Source of the DNA: Bryobacter sp.
Lineage (GTDB): Bacteria > Acidobacteriota > Terriglobia > Bryobacterales > Bryobacteraceae
DNA length: 46,187 nt
Direction of reading: 5' to 3'
NCBI GenBank assembly: GCA_022843625.1
Contig: JALHNH010000051.1
Coordinates: forward strand, 1-46,187
The notes under the pieces are model-generated. The model was not told the origin of the DNA and did not search any database. It was given only the letters and a program-made list of their open reading frames with translations. Within the stretch, counting starts at the first letter, position 1. The number at the start of each line of letters is the position of its first letter. This document shows positions 25,623-35,031 of the stretch, in pieces. A program made the position numbers and the translations under genes.

Positions 25623-25651
25623 TTGACACCCATTGCGCCTTTGAATAGGCT
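25623..25651 (+). promoter_or_regulatory. Sigma70-type promoter for the TonB receptor gene
   Basis: A perfect TTGACA at 25623-25628 is followed after exactly 17 bp by TAGGCT at 25646-25651, a moderate -10 box. The receptor ATG at 25704 lies about 50 bp downstream with GGGAG seven bases before it. Confidence 0.55.
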
Positions 25652-25703
25652 TACTGCACCTGCATTTTAAGCAATTGAGATCCACACGATTGGGAGTTCG
25701 ACT

Positions 25704-28700
25704 ATGTTTCGTCTTCTTGCCGTTCTTGCTCTTGCTATTTCACTCGCCTCTGCGCATTCCACCGGTACCGCGACTCTGGTCGGAACCGTCACCGATACCA
25801 CCGCCGCAATCGTACCCGGCGTAAAGGTTACCGCACGCAATCTTGCTACGCAATTGGCTTACGAGTCTGAGACCAATTCCACCGGAGCCTACTACATTCC
25901 AAATCTTCTTTCTGGCAACTATGAATTGATTTTGGAAGCCAAGGGCTTCAAACGATATGTCCAAACCGGTCTTGTTCTTCGCATCAACGAACAACCTCGA
26001 GTCGATGTAAGCCTTGAGGTGGGAAACGTCGCCGATTCGGTTCGAGTCGACTCCACTCTTCCCCTGCTTGAAACGGAAACCGCCGATTCCGGCCAGGTGC
26101 TCGGCGCTGAAGTCGTTCAAAAACTTCCCGTCATGCAGAAATTTGTTCACCGCGTTGTGCTCTACATGGCCGGGATGACAAACATCAACGGCCAACACGC
26201 TGTCGGGCAGCGTCAGCGCGCCATTGGCTACACCATGGATGGCGTCAGCGGTAAAGAGTCAGCCGTCGGCAAGGTTGGCGACTTCCAGCGCACCATGATC
26301 GCCTCACTTGATGCAATTCAGGAGTTCAAGATGTGGACCACCGGAGCTCCCGCAGAATTTGGCCATTCAGCCGGCGGCCAGCTCAGCACTGTGTTTAAAA
26401 GCGGCGGAAACGCCTTTCATGGAACCATCGAAGACCGCTACACCGACATCAAGCTAGTTCCCCGCGCTTACCTCGAACAACTCCCACGCAGCGGCGAATT
26501 CATTCATCACGAGTGCGGCGCAACAGCCTCTGGCCCCGTCATCCGCAACAAGACCTTCTGGTTTGCCGGCGTTCAACAGCACTATGAAAAGCTCAGCGAA
26601 ACGGTCATTGTTTCTGTTCCCAGTAATGAAATGCTCGCTGGTAATTTCAGCTTTGGTGGCCGCGGACTTCCCATCTACAACCCTTTCACGACAAGGCTGA
26701 ATGGTACTGCCTGGACTCGCGATCCCTTCCCTGGCAATGTCGTACCTGCAAACCTTTTCGACCCCGTTTCAAGAAACGTGCTGGACCTTAAACCCTGGCG
26801 TGCCGCCTCCGATGCAGGTAACCATCCAACCCACCGGCCTGATCCACAACCTCACCTACAATGCCGGTGGCGGGTATGACTTTCAGCGTTACGACTTTAA
26901 GGTAGACCACCAGTTCAACGTCAATCATCGTCTCTTTGGCCGCTATTCCCAGGTGCGCCATCGCAGCGAAGAACGCTCCGTGCGCGAACTCACTGAAATT
27001 GTCTACGGCAATGTCTACATCCGTCCCCTCGATCAACGGAACATCGTCCTGTCCGACACCTACACTTTTAACCCCACAACCATCAATGAAATGCGCCTTG
27101 GCTTCAATCGACGTCTCAATCGGGGTGCTCCTGAGAGCTTCGGCCCAAATTGGGCATCTAGACTCGGGATCCCCGGTGTATCTGACGCAACCTTCCCGGA
27201 CTTTCAGAATTCCGGTGGCGGCCGCTTCTCCAACTTTGGCCCCGGCGGCAAAACCCTCGATGTGGCTGAAGACTATACCTTCCAGGAGAACTTCACCAAG
27301 ATCGTAGGTAAGCACACCATCAAGATCGGCTACGAGGCCATGCGTACCCGCTACAATTCACTATTTGGCAGCCTTGATTCGGGCCAATATCGCATGGCCG
27401 GAACCGAGCTTCCATTTACCCCCAACACGGGCAACCCCTTCGCCAGCTTCCTCCTCGGAACCGTGGGGCAGGGTGTTTTCCAACAAAATCGGGCTACCTG
27501 GCTGCCGCGTTGGTGGTCACACTCTCTCTATGCCCAATCCTCGTGGCGCCCTCGCCGTAACCTCACGCTGGGACTAGGGCTCCGCTGGAGCGATGAGTCT
27601 CCCTTCTCCACCAAGTTTGGACAGCAATCCCAGTTTGTCCCTGATGCAACAGATCCACTCACCGGCCTTAGGGGTGCCATCGTCCATGGCAAAGGGAACC
27701 TCGCCAAACGCGACCTCAACAACTTCCAGCCCCGCATCGGTGTTGCCTGGACCCTGAACCCCAAGACTGTCCTAAGGGCCAGTCTCGGACTCTATACTGT
27801 CGACCTGATGACGAATAGCACGGGGCAGAACTTCGAAGAATGCGTTGCAACCGCCAACCTTCAGGCTGCTCCCGGCGACCCCAGTCATGCCTTCGTGCTA
27901 TCCAAAGGGCCTGGCTCCATCAACTTCCCCTCTTCGGCCGATGGTAGCGTCCCCTTTCAGGGCACCAATTTCGGAGGCCGTAATGCTTCCTGGTTTGACC
28001 CCAACATGCGGCTTCCCTATGTTGCAATGTGGTCCTTTGGTGTCCAGCGCCAGGTATCGAAGTCCTGGCTCTTCGAACTTCTCTACCAGGGTTCCTCCGG
28101 CGTCGGCCTGTTGAACAACTGGGACATCAACGTCGTCCCGCTCAATATTTCAACTGATCCAGCCGTGCTCAATCAGGTATTCAATGCCACTCAAAACTAC
28201 AAGCCCTACCGCCAGTTCGGATCCATTCAGCATTACGCCAACTACGGCCACAACTCGCACCATTCCGGCACCGTTCGCGCCGAAAAGCGGTATGGCCAGG
28301 GGCTTACCCTCACCTCGTTCTATCAATACGGAAAGACCCTCAACGATGGTGATGATGATGGAGGTCGCACGGGCATCACCTTCTACAACCGCCAACTGGA
28401 AAAAGCTCGCGCCAGCTTCGGGATTCATCACCGGTTTGAGACGGTAGCCACTTATGAACTTCCTTTTGGCAAGGGACGCAAATGGATGTCTGGTGGCGGA
28501 TTTAAAAACTACATCTTCGGGGAATGGGATTTTGCAGGGACCCAAACAATACAGTCTGGTCCGCCTTTCAACGTGACTTTCGCCGGAAGCCCAAGTCGCT
28601 ATCTGCCCGGCCAGTTTCGGCCTAACAGCGTGCTGCCGGCAGAGCAGATGGTGGTCGACAATTACACAATCGGTAACAACCGATTCCCGCTAGTTGCTCA

Positions 28701-29028
28701 AAATTCCTACCTGAATGTGAATGCTTTCGCCTATCCTGCTGCTTTCACCGCCGGTACGATGGGTCGAAACGTTCTTGAATCACTGGGGCTCAATTGGACG
28801 CAGCTTTCCATCTCGAAGACGTTCACAGTCCGTGAGCAGATGCGCTTCTCCATTCGCCGGGATTGCAACAATCCAACAAAGCAACCCCAATTCGGAGATC
28901 CAGGTGGAAGCTACAACCTGCAGAGCATCGGTGCATTCGGAAGATTCAACGGCATTGGCCGCGGCAGTTTCTCCGACATCGGCACTGCCCGAATGCACCA
29001 CGTTGTAGTAGGCTGCTTCGAGTTCTAG
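25704..29028 (+). pseudogene. Oar-like TonB-dependent receptor, broken by one frameshift
   Basis: The first part (25704 to about 26795) encodes a signal peptide (MFRLLAVLALAISLASAHS), a carboxypeptidase-regulatory-like domain (GTVTDTTAAIVPGVKVTARN) and a TonB plug (LDAIQEFKMWTTGAPAEFGH, FKSGGNAFHGTI). It runs into a stop at 26879 in its own frame. The beta-barrel continues one base later in frame from about 26797 to 29028 (YDFQRYDFKVDHQFNVNHRL onward). Around 26790-26797 the sequence reads CTTAAACCCTGGCG; dropping one base joins LDLKP to GVPPPMQ. Repaired length is about 1,107 aa, normal for this acidobacterial outer-membrane transporter family. It could be a true mutation, a sequencing error or, less likely, programmed +1 shifting. 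Confidence 0.88.
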
Positions 29029-29031
29029 GCT

Positions 29032-29823
29032 CTAGATCGAGTTCACGCCCGAGGCAAGGAAACCACCATCCACAGCAATGCTTTGCCCGGAAATGTAGCT
29101 CGCAGCATCGCTCGCCAGCAAGACGCAAGCACCCACGAGTTCCTCTGTCTTGCCGAACCTCTTCATCGGAGTTCGCATGATGAACTCACGGCCGCGTTCT
29201 GTGCCGTTCAACAATGCAGAGTTCAATTCTGTTGGGAAGACGCCCGGCGCGATGCAGTTTACGTTAATGCCATCCAGGGCCCACTCGATAGCAAGCGAGC
29301 GGGTGAGGCTTAGCACGGCGGCTTTTGAAGCGCAGTATGCTGTCACCTGCGCCAAGCCGACAAAGGAACTGAGGCTCGCGATGTTTACGATCCGCCCCTT
29401 GCCGCTGGCCTTAAGCGGGCCGTAGAAGCTTTGGCATGCCCGGAGGATACCGGTTACATTTACATCCATCACCCGGTTCCATTCCGCCTCTTCAACGTCG
29501 ATGGTTGGCTTGCGAAATGTCTGGCCGGCTGCATTCAAGAGAATATCGACTCCGCCCAATTCAGCCACTACCGCATCGCGCAGCTCATCGAGGCTCGCCC
29601 TTGAACTTGCATCGCAAGTCTTGATCAGTGTCTTGCGGCCCATTGCCTTAATCTCGGCACACACTTCGGCAATATTTGCCTCGCGCCGCCCCGTAGGGAC
29701 TACATTTGCTCCGGCCCGGGCCATCCCGAGGGCCAGCGTCTTTCCGATTCCCGATGTCCCGCCAATCACTACTGCGTTACGCCCGCGCAAATCGATTCCT
29801 TGGATCTGTGTTTCAGTCGACAT
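29032..29823 (-). CDS. SDR-family dehydrogenase
   Basis: A 263-residue classical SDR. Motifs: the cofactor loop VVIGGTSGIGK near residues 18-28, NAAG near 96, catalytic Ser in NIASLSS, YCASKAA with the Tyr-Lys pair near 160, and APGVFPTELN after it. The C-terminus SGQSIAVDGGFLASG is typical of NAD(P)-dependent polyol or gluconate-type dehydrogenases, but the substrate cannot be fixed. The ATG at 29823 lies inside the 3' end of the upstream histidine kinase gene (11-bp overlap), so it is downstream in the same message. It faces the TonB receptor tail 3 bp away. Confidence 0.9.
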   Translation of the reverse strand: MSTETQIQGIDLRGRNAVVIGGTSGIGKTLALGMARAGANVVPTGRREANIAEVCAEIKAMGRKTLIKTCDASSRASLDELRDAVVAELGGVDILLNAAGQTFRKPTIDVEEAEWNRVMDVNVTGILRACQSFYGPLKASGKGRIVNIASLSSFVGLAQVTAYCASKAAVLSLTRSLAIEWALDGINVNCIAPGVFPTELNSALLNGTERGREFIMRTPMKRFGKTEELVGACVLLASDAASYISGQSIAVDGGFLASGVNSI

Positions 29824-32800
29824 GCATTCCAGTGTATTTGAGAATCCGCCGCAGCTCCGAACTTTGAATCGGCTTGGAAAGGTAATCGTCCATTCCCGCC
29901 GCCATGCACTTCTCACGGTCTCCGTCGAAGGCGTTTGCTGTAATTGCAACAATCCTCTGGTGCCGGCTGCGGCCAACTTCCCGCCGCCGTATCTCGCGCG
30001 CAGCTTCAAGGCCATCCATTTCGGGCATCTGCACGTCCATAAGCACCAGATCCACTTCCAGCCGGTCGAGTGCTTCAATTGCCTCAATGCCATTGGAAAC
30101 TACCGTCACCGAGTGGCCATCCCGGCTTAGAAGCTTTGCAATCAGCTTCTGGTTGATCAGATTGTCTTCAGCCACCAATACGCGCAAGGGCTCTTGCCAT
30201 TGGGCCACTTCCACTTTCGTCTTGTCCTCCGGCTGTCCAGCCTTGAGGGGTAGCGTGAAATGAAATGCGCTTCCCTCAACCATCAGCTCGGATCCAGGCT
30301 GTTTCCACGGGCTCTCCAACCAGATCTTCCCGCCCATCTTCTTAACCAGTTCCAGACTGATCGCGAGCCCAAGACCCGTGCCCCCGTGTTTGCGCGTGGC
30401 AGTTCCATCAGCCTGAACAAAGGGTGCAAACACTTTTTGCTGCTGGTCAACGGGGATCCCGCTGCCACTATCCCGAATCGCCCATTGCAACTCTTCTCCC
30501 GCTTTCCTGACTTCAATCTTCACCCCGCCTCGTTCCGTGAACTTCAATCCGTTCCCAACCAGATTGAATAGAACCTGACGCAGTCGATGTTCGTCGCACA
30601 CCACGTATTTCGGGATTGCTTCATCCATTTGCCATTCCAGACTCAACCCTTTTTCTCTAGCTCTGAGCCCAAGCGTGGTCAATACTGCTCCAACACAGGC
30701 TGATAGATCGAAATTCTTGTCCACCAGGTCGAGTTTGCCAGCTTCTACCTTTGACAGGTCCAGAATGTCATTGAGGAGGTTTAGAAGTTCTCCCGCCGAC
30801 TGTGAAGCCATCTTCAAATATTCATGTTGTTCGGTGCCTGCCGGAGTTTCAAGCGCCAGTTGATTCATGCCGAGAATGGCATTCATCGGCGTGCGTATCT
30901 CGTGACTCATGTTGGCTAGAAAAATACTCTTCTGTCTACTGGCCGCTTCGGCGTCTTCACGGGCATTCCGCAACTCGATGACCATCTTGCCCCGCTCACG
31001 ATAACTCCGAACAGCCAGCAACAACAAGACTCCCAATCCCAGGCACATGATTGCTGCCAGAACCAGGAAAGCGGTTTCCCGGTACCAGGGCATCGGTACT
31101 TCAAACCAATACGTTGAGGCTTGTTTTTCGAGGTTGCCGTTGCGATCCATGCTCCTTACTTCCAGCCTTCGCCGCCCCGGTGCCAATCCTTCAAATTGGG
31201 CTTCATCCGATTCTGCAAACTCGGTCCATGCGCCATCATCCATCCTCCAGGAGAACAATAACTGCCTTTCTTCCGTTTGTTTCCAGCGATCCATTCCTGC
31301 CAGAGCAATACGAATAAATCCGCTGGCCGATGCCTGGTTGGAATTTCTGGAAAGACTCAACCGGGTACGTGGTGGATCTTTGTCGCTTTCCCCTCGATAA
31401 AGGCTGAGCCCCTGAGTCGTTCCTGCCCAAATTCTGCCGAGGCTGTCTTCAAACACTTTGTGCGCCATCCCTGAGGCCAGGCCATCTTCTTCCCCATTAC
31501 GAATCACCGTCTGATTATTCATCCGAAGAACCCCTGACGCTGTTGCCATCCATACTGTCCCCGCACGGTCCCGCATCACGCTCCGTACTCGGTCCAGACC
31601 CGCTTTGATCCCTCTCAAACGGTCTCCACGCCACTCCATTAAACTTCGCCGTCCTCCCACCAATAGCGCTCCGTCCTGTTCCGGCCAGAGTGAAAAGAAC
31701 CCATCGTCGTTCCACTCTTTCTCCGGAGCCACCTTTTGGAATCTATTGCCTTGCAGGATGCCTGCTCCCGCCGCTCCTGCGAGCCAGAGCCTTCCATCTG
31801 TCATCTCCAGCAGGTCTTTGAGAACTCCCCCGTTCCAATCTTTACTTAAATCGGCAATGAACTGAAACTTCTCGCCGTCAAATCCTTCAATCCTCAGCCC
31901 GGATCCTGTGGACACCATTACACGTCCATCGCTATTGATTTTAAATAATCGAATCGGCTGATCCTTTGACCGCAAAAGCTCTGTAAACCTGGTGCTCACA
32001 GGGTCAAAGATGAAAACCACGTTGCGCTTGTCGGCTGGTTGCGCCTTCACAAGCATCCTGCCATCGGGCATCATGAGCAGCGCCCGGCTCATCAGATTGT
32101 GCGTCGAAAACCCGGCAGGCAATGGATACTTCGTCCATTTACTTCCATCCAGGAGCACAAGAGTGTTTGTTGCCGCAAACCACAACCGCCCTGTCTTGTC
32201 TTCGACTATGTCATGGACCAGTTGATTTATATCCAAGGCCCCCGCTGGAGTTGACCAAAGACTTGCTTTGCGATGAATCAGCCCATCCACGGTTCCCAGC
32301 CAAAAGCCTCCATCCGGCTCGGTAACCACAGAGAGGATTTCACTGGATAAACGTCCTCGTTTTGGAACCAGTTCTTTTCCCTGGCTGGTCATGCGGTAGA
32401 GATCATGCCCATCCAGGATCCACACCGCCCCCTCCGGCCCGTGCCAGCCAAAGCTCCCTGGTCCAAGGCCTTGAGCGACAATCCTCAGCCCCGTTGCGCC
32501 CCACTGCATTACTCCCCGTTTTCCATTTATCGAGCCTGAAACCACTAACTGCCCGTCAATGCCTGGTTCCAGATGATCCAAATTCTGCATTCCCAGCGTT
32601 AGGCTACTTCGCGTTTCCCACTCGCCCATCTTTGAGAGTCTGCCCACTCCCGCCTCTCCTGCAATCCAAACTTCCCCTTCAAAACCTGAGATCAGTTCTC
32701 TATAGCTCCCAATTTCAGATTGTTTTGCTTCTCTTGTGACTTCAAACCGCTTTGAATCGGGATCGTAAGTTTCAATGCGATCCGGGCTCATAACCAGCAA

Positions 32801-33217
32801 TCTTCTGTCGTCAAGAACAGCTACATCCCGCCTCTGTCTTCCTTTTAGCGCGGCGGCTTCCACCTTCCAGGTGCCATCATTCAGCCTCAATATCTCTTGA
32901 TTGACCAGCGTCCACGCCCCGCCCTTGCCATCGGGACAAACTCGACTCTTCCAATTCCACCAATCCTGTGTGCTCATTACAGGATCAGTGATTAGTTTCA
33001 CTTTTTCCCCTTCGAGAATACTCAGTTTTCCAATCATCCCGTGGCGCGACCAGATCTCCCCGTTTCTACTTCGGCTCAAGTAGCGGCTGTAGGATTCAAA
33101 CATTCCGTCGCTGATGGTCCAATAACGCCAACCTTGCTCGATTTGGGCGCAAAGCGGCAATACTCCACTGAGAAGAAGCCACAGAACCCATCGAATGCAC
33201 GTTGCCTTCATTTTCAA
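29813..33217 (-). CDS. Hybrid sensor histidine kinase/response regulator with periplasmic propeller
   Basis: A 1,134-residue one-piece two-component sensor. After a signal peptide (WVLWLLLSGVLPLCAQ) come about 590 residues of propeller-like repeats (e.g. GGFWLGTVDGLIHRK, GRIWAGTTQGLSLYR), a Y_Y_Y-type domain (about 614-708), one transmembrane helix (about 716-739), HisKA with SHEIRTPMN (His772), HATPase (NLVGNGLKFT, DSGSGIP, HGGTGLGLAI) and a C-terminal receiver with VAEDN, MDVQMPEMDG (Asp1061) and SKPI. No DNA-binding output domain is present, so phosphate must pass to another protein or the receiver acts by binding. Such sensors in Bacteroidetes and Acidobacteria often sense glycans. ATG at codon 3 is an alternative start. 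Confidence 0.93.
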   Translation of the reverse strand: MKMKATCIRWVLWLLLSGVLPLCAQIEQGWRYWTISDGMFESYSRYLSRSRNGEIWSRHGMIGKLSILEGEKVKLITDPVMSTQDWWNWKSRVCPDGKGGAWTLVNQEILRLNDGTWKVEAAALKGRQRRDVAVLDDRRLLVMSPDRIETYDPDSKRFEVTREAKQSEIGSYRELISGFEGEVWIAGEAGVGRLSKMGEWETRSSLTLGMQNLDHLEPGIDGQLVVSGSINGKRGVMQWGATGLRIVAQGLGPGSFGWHGPEGAVWILDGHDLYRMTSQGKELVPKRGRLSSEILSVVTEPDGGFWLGTVDGLIHRKASLWSTPAGALDINQLVHDIVEDKTGRLWFAATNTLVLLDGSKWTKYPLPAGFSTHNLMSRALLMMPDGRMLVKAQPADKRNVVFIFDPVSTRFTELLRSKDQPIRLFKINSDGRVMVSTGSGLRIEGFDGEKFQFIADLSKDWNGGVLKDLLEMTDGRLWLAGAAGAGILQGNRFQKVAPEKEWNDDGFFSLWPEQDGALLVGGRRSLMEWRGDRLRGIKAGLDRVRSVMRDRAGTVWMATASGVLRMNNQTVIRNGEEDGLASGMAHKVFEDSLGRIWAGTTQGLSLYRGESDKDPPRTRLSLSRNSNQASASGFIRIALAGMDRWKQTEERQLLFSWRMDDGAWTEFAESDEAQFEGLAPGRRRLEVRSMDRNGNLEKQASTYWFEVPMPWYRETAFLVLAAIMCLGLGVLLLLAVRSYRERGKMVIELRNAREDAEAASRQKSIFLANMSHEIRTPMNAILGMNQLALETPAGTEQHEYLKMASQSAGELLNLLNDILDLSKVEAGKLDLVDKNFDLSACVGAVLTTLGLRAREKGLSLEWQMDEAIPKYVVCDEHRLRQVLFNLVGNGLKFTERGGVKIEVRKAGEELQWAIRDSGSGIPVDQQQKVFAPFVQADGTATRKHGGTGLGLAISLELVKKMGGKIWLESPWKQPGSELMVEGSAFHFTLPLKAGQPEDKTKVEVAQWQEPLRVLVAEDNLINQKLIAKLLSRDGHSVTVVSNGIEAIEALDRLEVDLVLMDVQMPEMDGLEAAREIRRREVGRSRHQRIVAITANAFDGDREKCMAAGMDDYLSKPIQSSELRRILKYTGMHVD

Positions 33218-33339
33218 ACTTGCAACCTCATATCGGGTGCTCCATCCGTTTTTTGAACCAGGAGCTCATTCAGACCCTGTCAGTATAGAAGGATTAGTTC
33301 AGGTGTTTCCCAACAAATCAGGTCATTTATTAGGATAAA

Positions 33340-33930
33340 GTGAAACTACTTCGTATGCCAGCCACCAAGCCCTATCACCACGGCAACCTTAGGGAGATCT
33401 TGCTCCAGACTTCTCTTGGTCTTATTAAAAGCAATGGAATAAAAAGCTTTACTCTCCGCGAAGTCGCTCGCCTCTCCGGAGTTTCTCACACGGCCCCATA
33501 CCGCCATTTTCGCAATAAAGATCAAATCGTTGCCGAACTTGTTTCTGCGAGTTTTAGCCGAATCGCAGACCGGATTACTTATTTTTCTCTGAAAGGTCAT
33601 AGCAACATCGAGTGCCTTGAGCTTGGAACTCTCGCCTATCTTCGTTTTGCGCTGGATCGGCCCGATGAATTCCGTCTGCTCCTCTCGCTCCCGGCTGACT
33701 CTGCTGGTCTTCTCGACCGTCCTTTGGCTTCACTGATATCCCTGGTTGACGCCTGTTTTTTTCCCACGATCAACTCGCGAATTGCCTCACGTCTGCTTTG
33801 GGCTAATATTCACGGGATAGCCGAACTCGCAACACGCCAGCAAGCAGGGCTTCAGTCTCGTAAAGCCGCAATGGAGTTTGCCTCTCAATCGACACGGCTG
33901 CTGATTGCGGGATTCAAGTCCAACAAATAG
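33340..33930 (+). CDS. TetR/AcrR-family transcriptional regulator (WHG-type C-domain)
   Basis: A 196-residue TetR-type repressor. The N-terminal helix-turn-helix is at about residues 37-64 (FTLREVARLSGVSHTAPYRH), preceded by YHHGNLREILLQ, the N-terminal signature of the TetR subgroup whose C-domain carries a WHG motif; here that reads LWANIHGIAEL. The start is GTG with TTAGGA nearby, or ATG 33355. It is divergent from the histidine kinase (122 bp between starts) and lies 50 bp before the FeeM-like gene on the same strand, so it probably controls that cluster and itself. The ligand is unknown but may be acyl-chain related. Confidence 0.9.
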   Translation: MKLLRMPATKPYHHGNLREILLQTSLGLIKSNGIKSFTLREVARLSGVSHTAPYRHFRNKDQIVAELVSASFSRIADRITYFSLKGHSNIECLELGTLAYLRFALDRPDEFRLLLSLPADSAGLLDRPLASLISLVDACFFPTINSRIASRLLWANIHGIAELATRQQAGLQSRKAAMEFASQSTRLLIAGFKSNK

Positions 33931-33980
33931 TTGGCGGATCTGTCCCAACTCTCGCGCTCCATAGTGCAAGGAGACGTAAA

Positions 33981-34622
33981 GTGAACATCAGCAAGCTTTA
34001 TTGCACTGAGGCCAGAAGCCGGCAGACTCGCGACGAAGTGTACCGGATCCGTTATGAATGCTACCGGCGAGACAATTCAATCGATCCCAACACGGCCGAG
34101 CGCTTTTCCGATGATTTTGACAATACCCAGAACCACTTCAGCTATTTGCTTGGCTCTGCGGAACAAGCACTCGCCACGGTTCGCATCAGTGTAGTCCGGC
34201 CCGATTTGAGCTGGACCGAATCTCCTGCGCTTCATGTGTATGGAGACTGTCCAGAATTTCAATCCATCGCCGGTGAATCGTATGTCGAGGCGAGCCGTCT
34301 TTGTTTTGCCCCGCAGGCGCGTACAAATACCTTCATTACTCTGCTCGGTAACATGGCCGCACTTGCCGAGTTTTATTCGGTCCGATGGCTGGTGGCCTGT
34401 CCCAGACTCGAGCAGGCACCTACTTATGAGCGCCTCTTCGGATTCAGCCCATTGGCAGAGCCGCGCGTCTATCACGGCGTGCGCTTCACGACTCAGCTTC
34501 TCGCTGTGTCCCTTGATCAACTTCGAATTCATGTTCGCCACGACCGGCGCATGTTTCAGTCCTGGGCATCAGCCTTGGCTCAGGCTGCGGAACAGGTCCG
34601 TCTTGAGGAGCTTGCCGCCTGA
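33981..34622 (+). CDS. FeeM/LuxI-like N-acyltransferase
   Basis: A 213-residue protein with the features of the GNAT-like fold shared by FeeM (N-acyl amino acid synthase) and LuxI (acyl-homoserine lactone synthase): an N-terminal RDEVYRIRYECY, an acidic SDDFDN (Asp44, 45, 47), ATVRISVV, and VEASRLCFAP (Glu103, Arg106). FeeM-type enzymes join a fatty acyl group from acyl-ACP to an amino acid. The start GTG has a strong AAGGAG 9 bp upstream. The TetR gene precedes it and a SnoaL-like gene follows after 22 bp. Acyl donor and acceptor cannot be read from sequence; a divergent acetyltransferase is the alternative. Confidence 0.78.
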   Translation: MNISKLYCTEARSRQTRDEVYRIRYECYRRDNSIDPNTAERFSDDFDNTQNHFSYLLGSAEQALATVRISVVRPDLSWTESPALHVYGDCPEFQSIAGESYVEASRLCFAPQARTNTFITLLGNMAALAEFYSVRWLVACPRLEQAPTYERLFGFSPLAEPRVYHGVRFTTQLLAVSLDQLRIHVRHDRRMFQSWASALAQAAEQVRLEELAA

Positions 34623-34644
34623 CGCTGAAATCTGTTATGGTTTG

Positions 34645-35031
34645 ATGCGGTCCCAGTCTATGAAATCTTTCGCAGAACAATACACTGCTGCCTGGTGCAG
34701 TAAAAATCCATCTAGCGTCGCGGAGTTTTTTTCTATGGACGGTTCGCTCCAGGTGAACGATTCGCCTCCGGCGCTTGGCCGCATTGCAATTACTACCGTA
34801 GCTCAGGGCTTCATGACTGCCTTCCCGGATCTCCAGGTTTACATGGACGATCTCACCTTCGATCCAGGCTCAACCACTTATCACTGGACCTTGACCGGCA
34901 TCTACGCTGAAACAGGCAAGCACGTTCGCATCAGCGGCTATGAAGTCTGGACGATGTCAGCGGACGGTCTTATTGCGGCTTCTCTCGGCCACTTTGACCA
35001 AGCGGATTACCAACGACAGATTCAGCCTTGA
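34645..35031 (+). CDS. SnoaL/NTF2-like protein
   Basis: A 128-residue single-domain protein of the NTF2-like superfamily, SnoaL branch: an opening helix FAEQYTAAWCSKNPSSVAEF, then FFSMDGSLQVND, FMTAFPDLQVYMDD, and strands YHWTLTGIYAETGKHVRISG and YEVWTMSADGLIAAS. Members are polyketide cyclases, ester cyclases or binding proteins. The start is ATG 34645 or ATG 34660. It lies 22 bp behind the FeeM-like gene and is probably co-transcribed, so it may act on the same small molecule. Its last 10 bp overlap the convergent DUF1801 gene. Confidence 0.82.
   Translation: MRSQSMKSFAEQYTAAWCSKNPSSVAEFFSMDGSLQVNDSPPALGRIAITTVAQGFMTAFPDLQVYMDDLTFDPGSTTYHWTLTGIYAETGKHVRISGYEVWTMSADGLIAASLGHFDQADYQRQIQP

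Noticed and set aside
26701..26796. Separate gene start for the receptor barrel
   Set aside because: The ATG at 26701 has no ribosome site and its first 30 residues are the wrong-frame reading of the plug-barrel junction; the two parts are one broken gene.
29824..30093. N-terminal extension of the SDR at 29032-29823
   Set aside because: The extension is the out-of-frame reading of the histidine kinase receiver domain; the SDR begins at MSTETQ.
34234..34644. Long upstream extension of the SnoaL-like gene
   Set aside because: It overlaps the acyltransferase gene in another frame and its residues do not resemble any domain; the domain begins near 34645.
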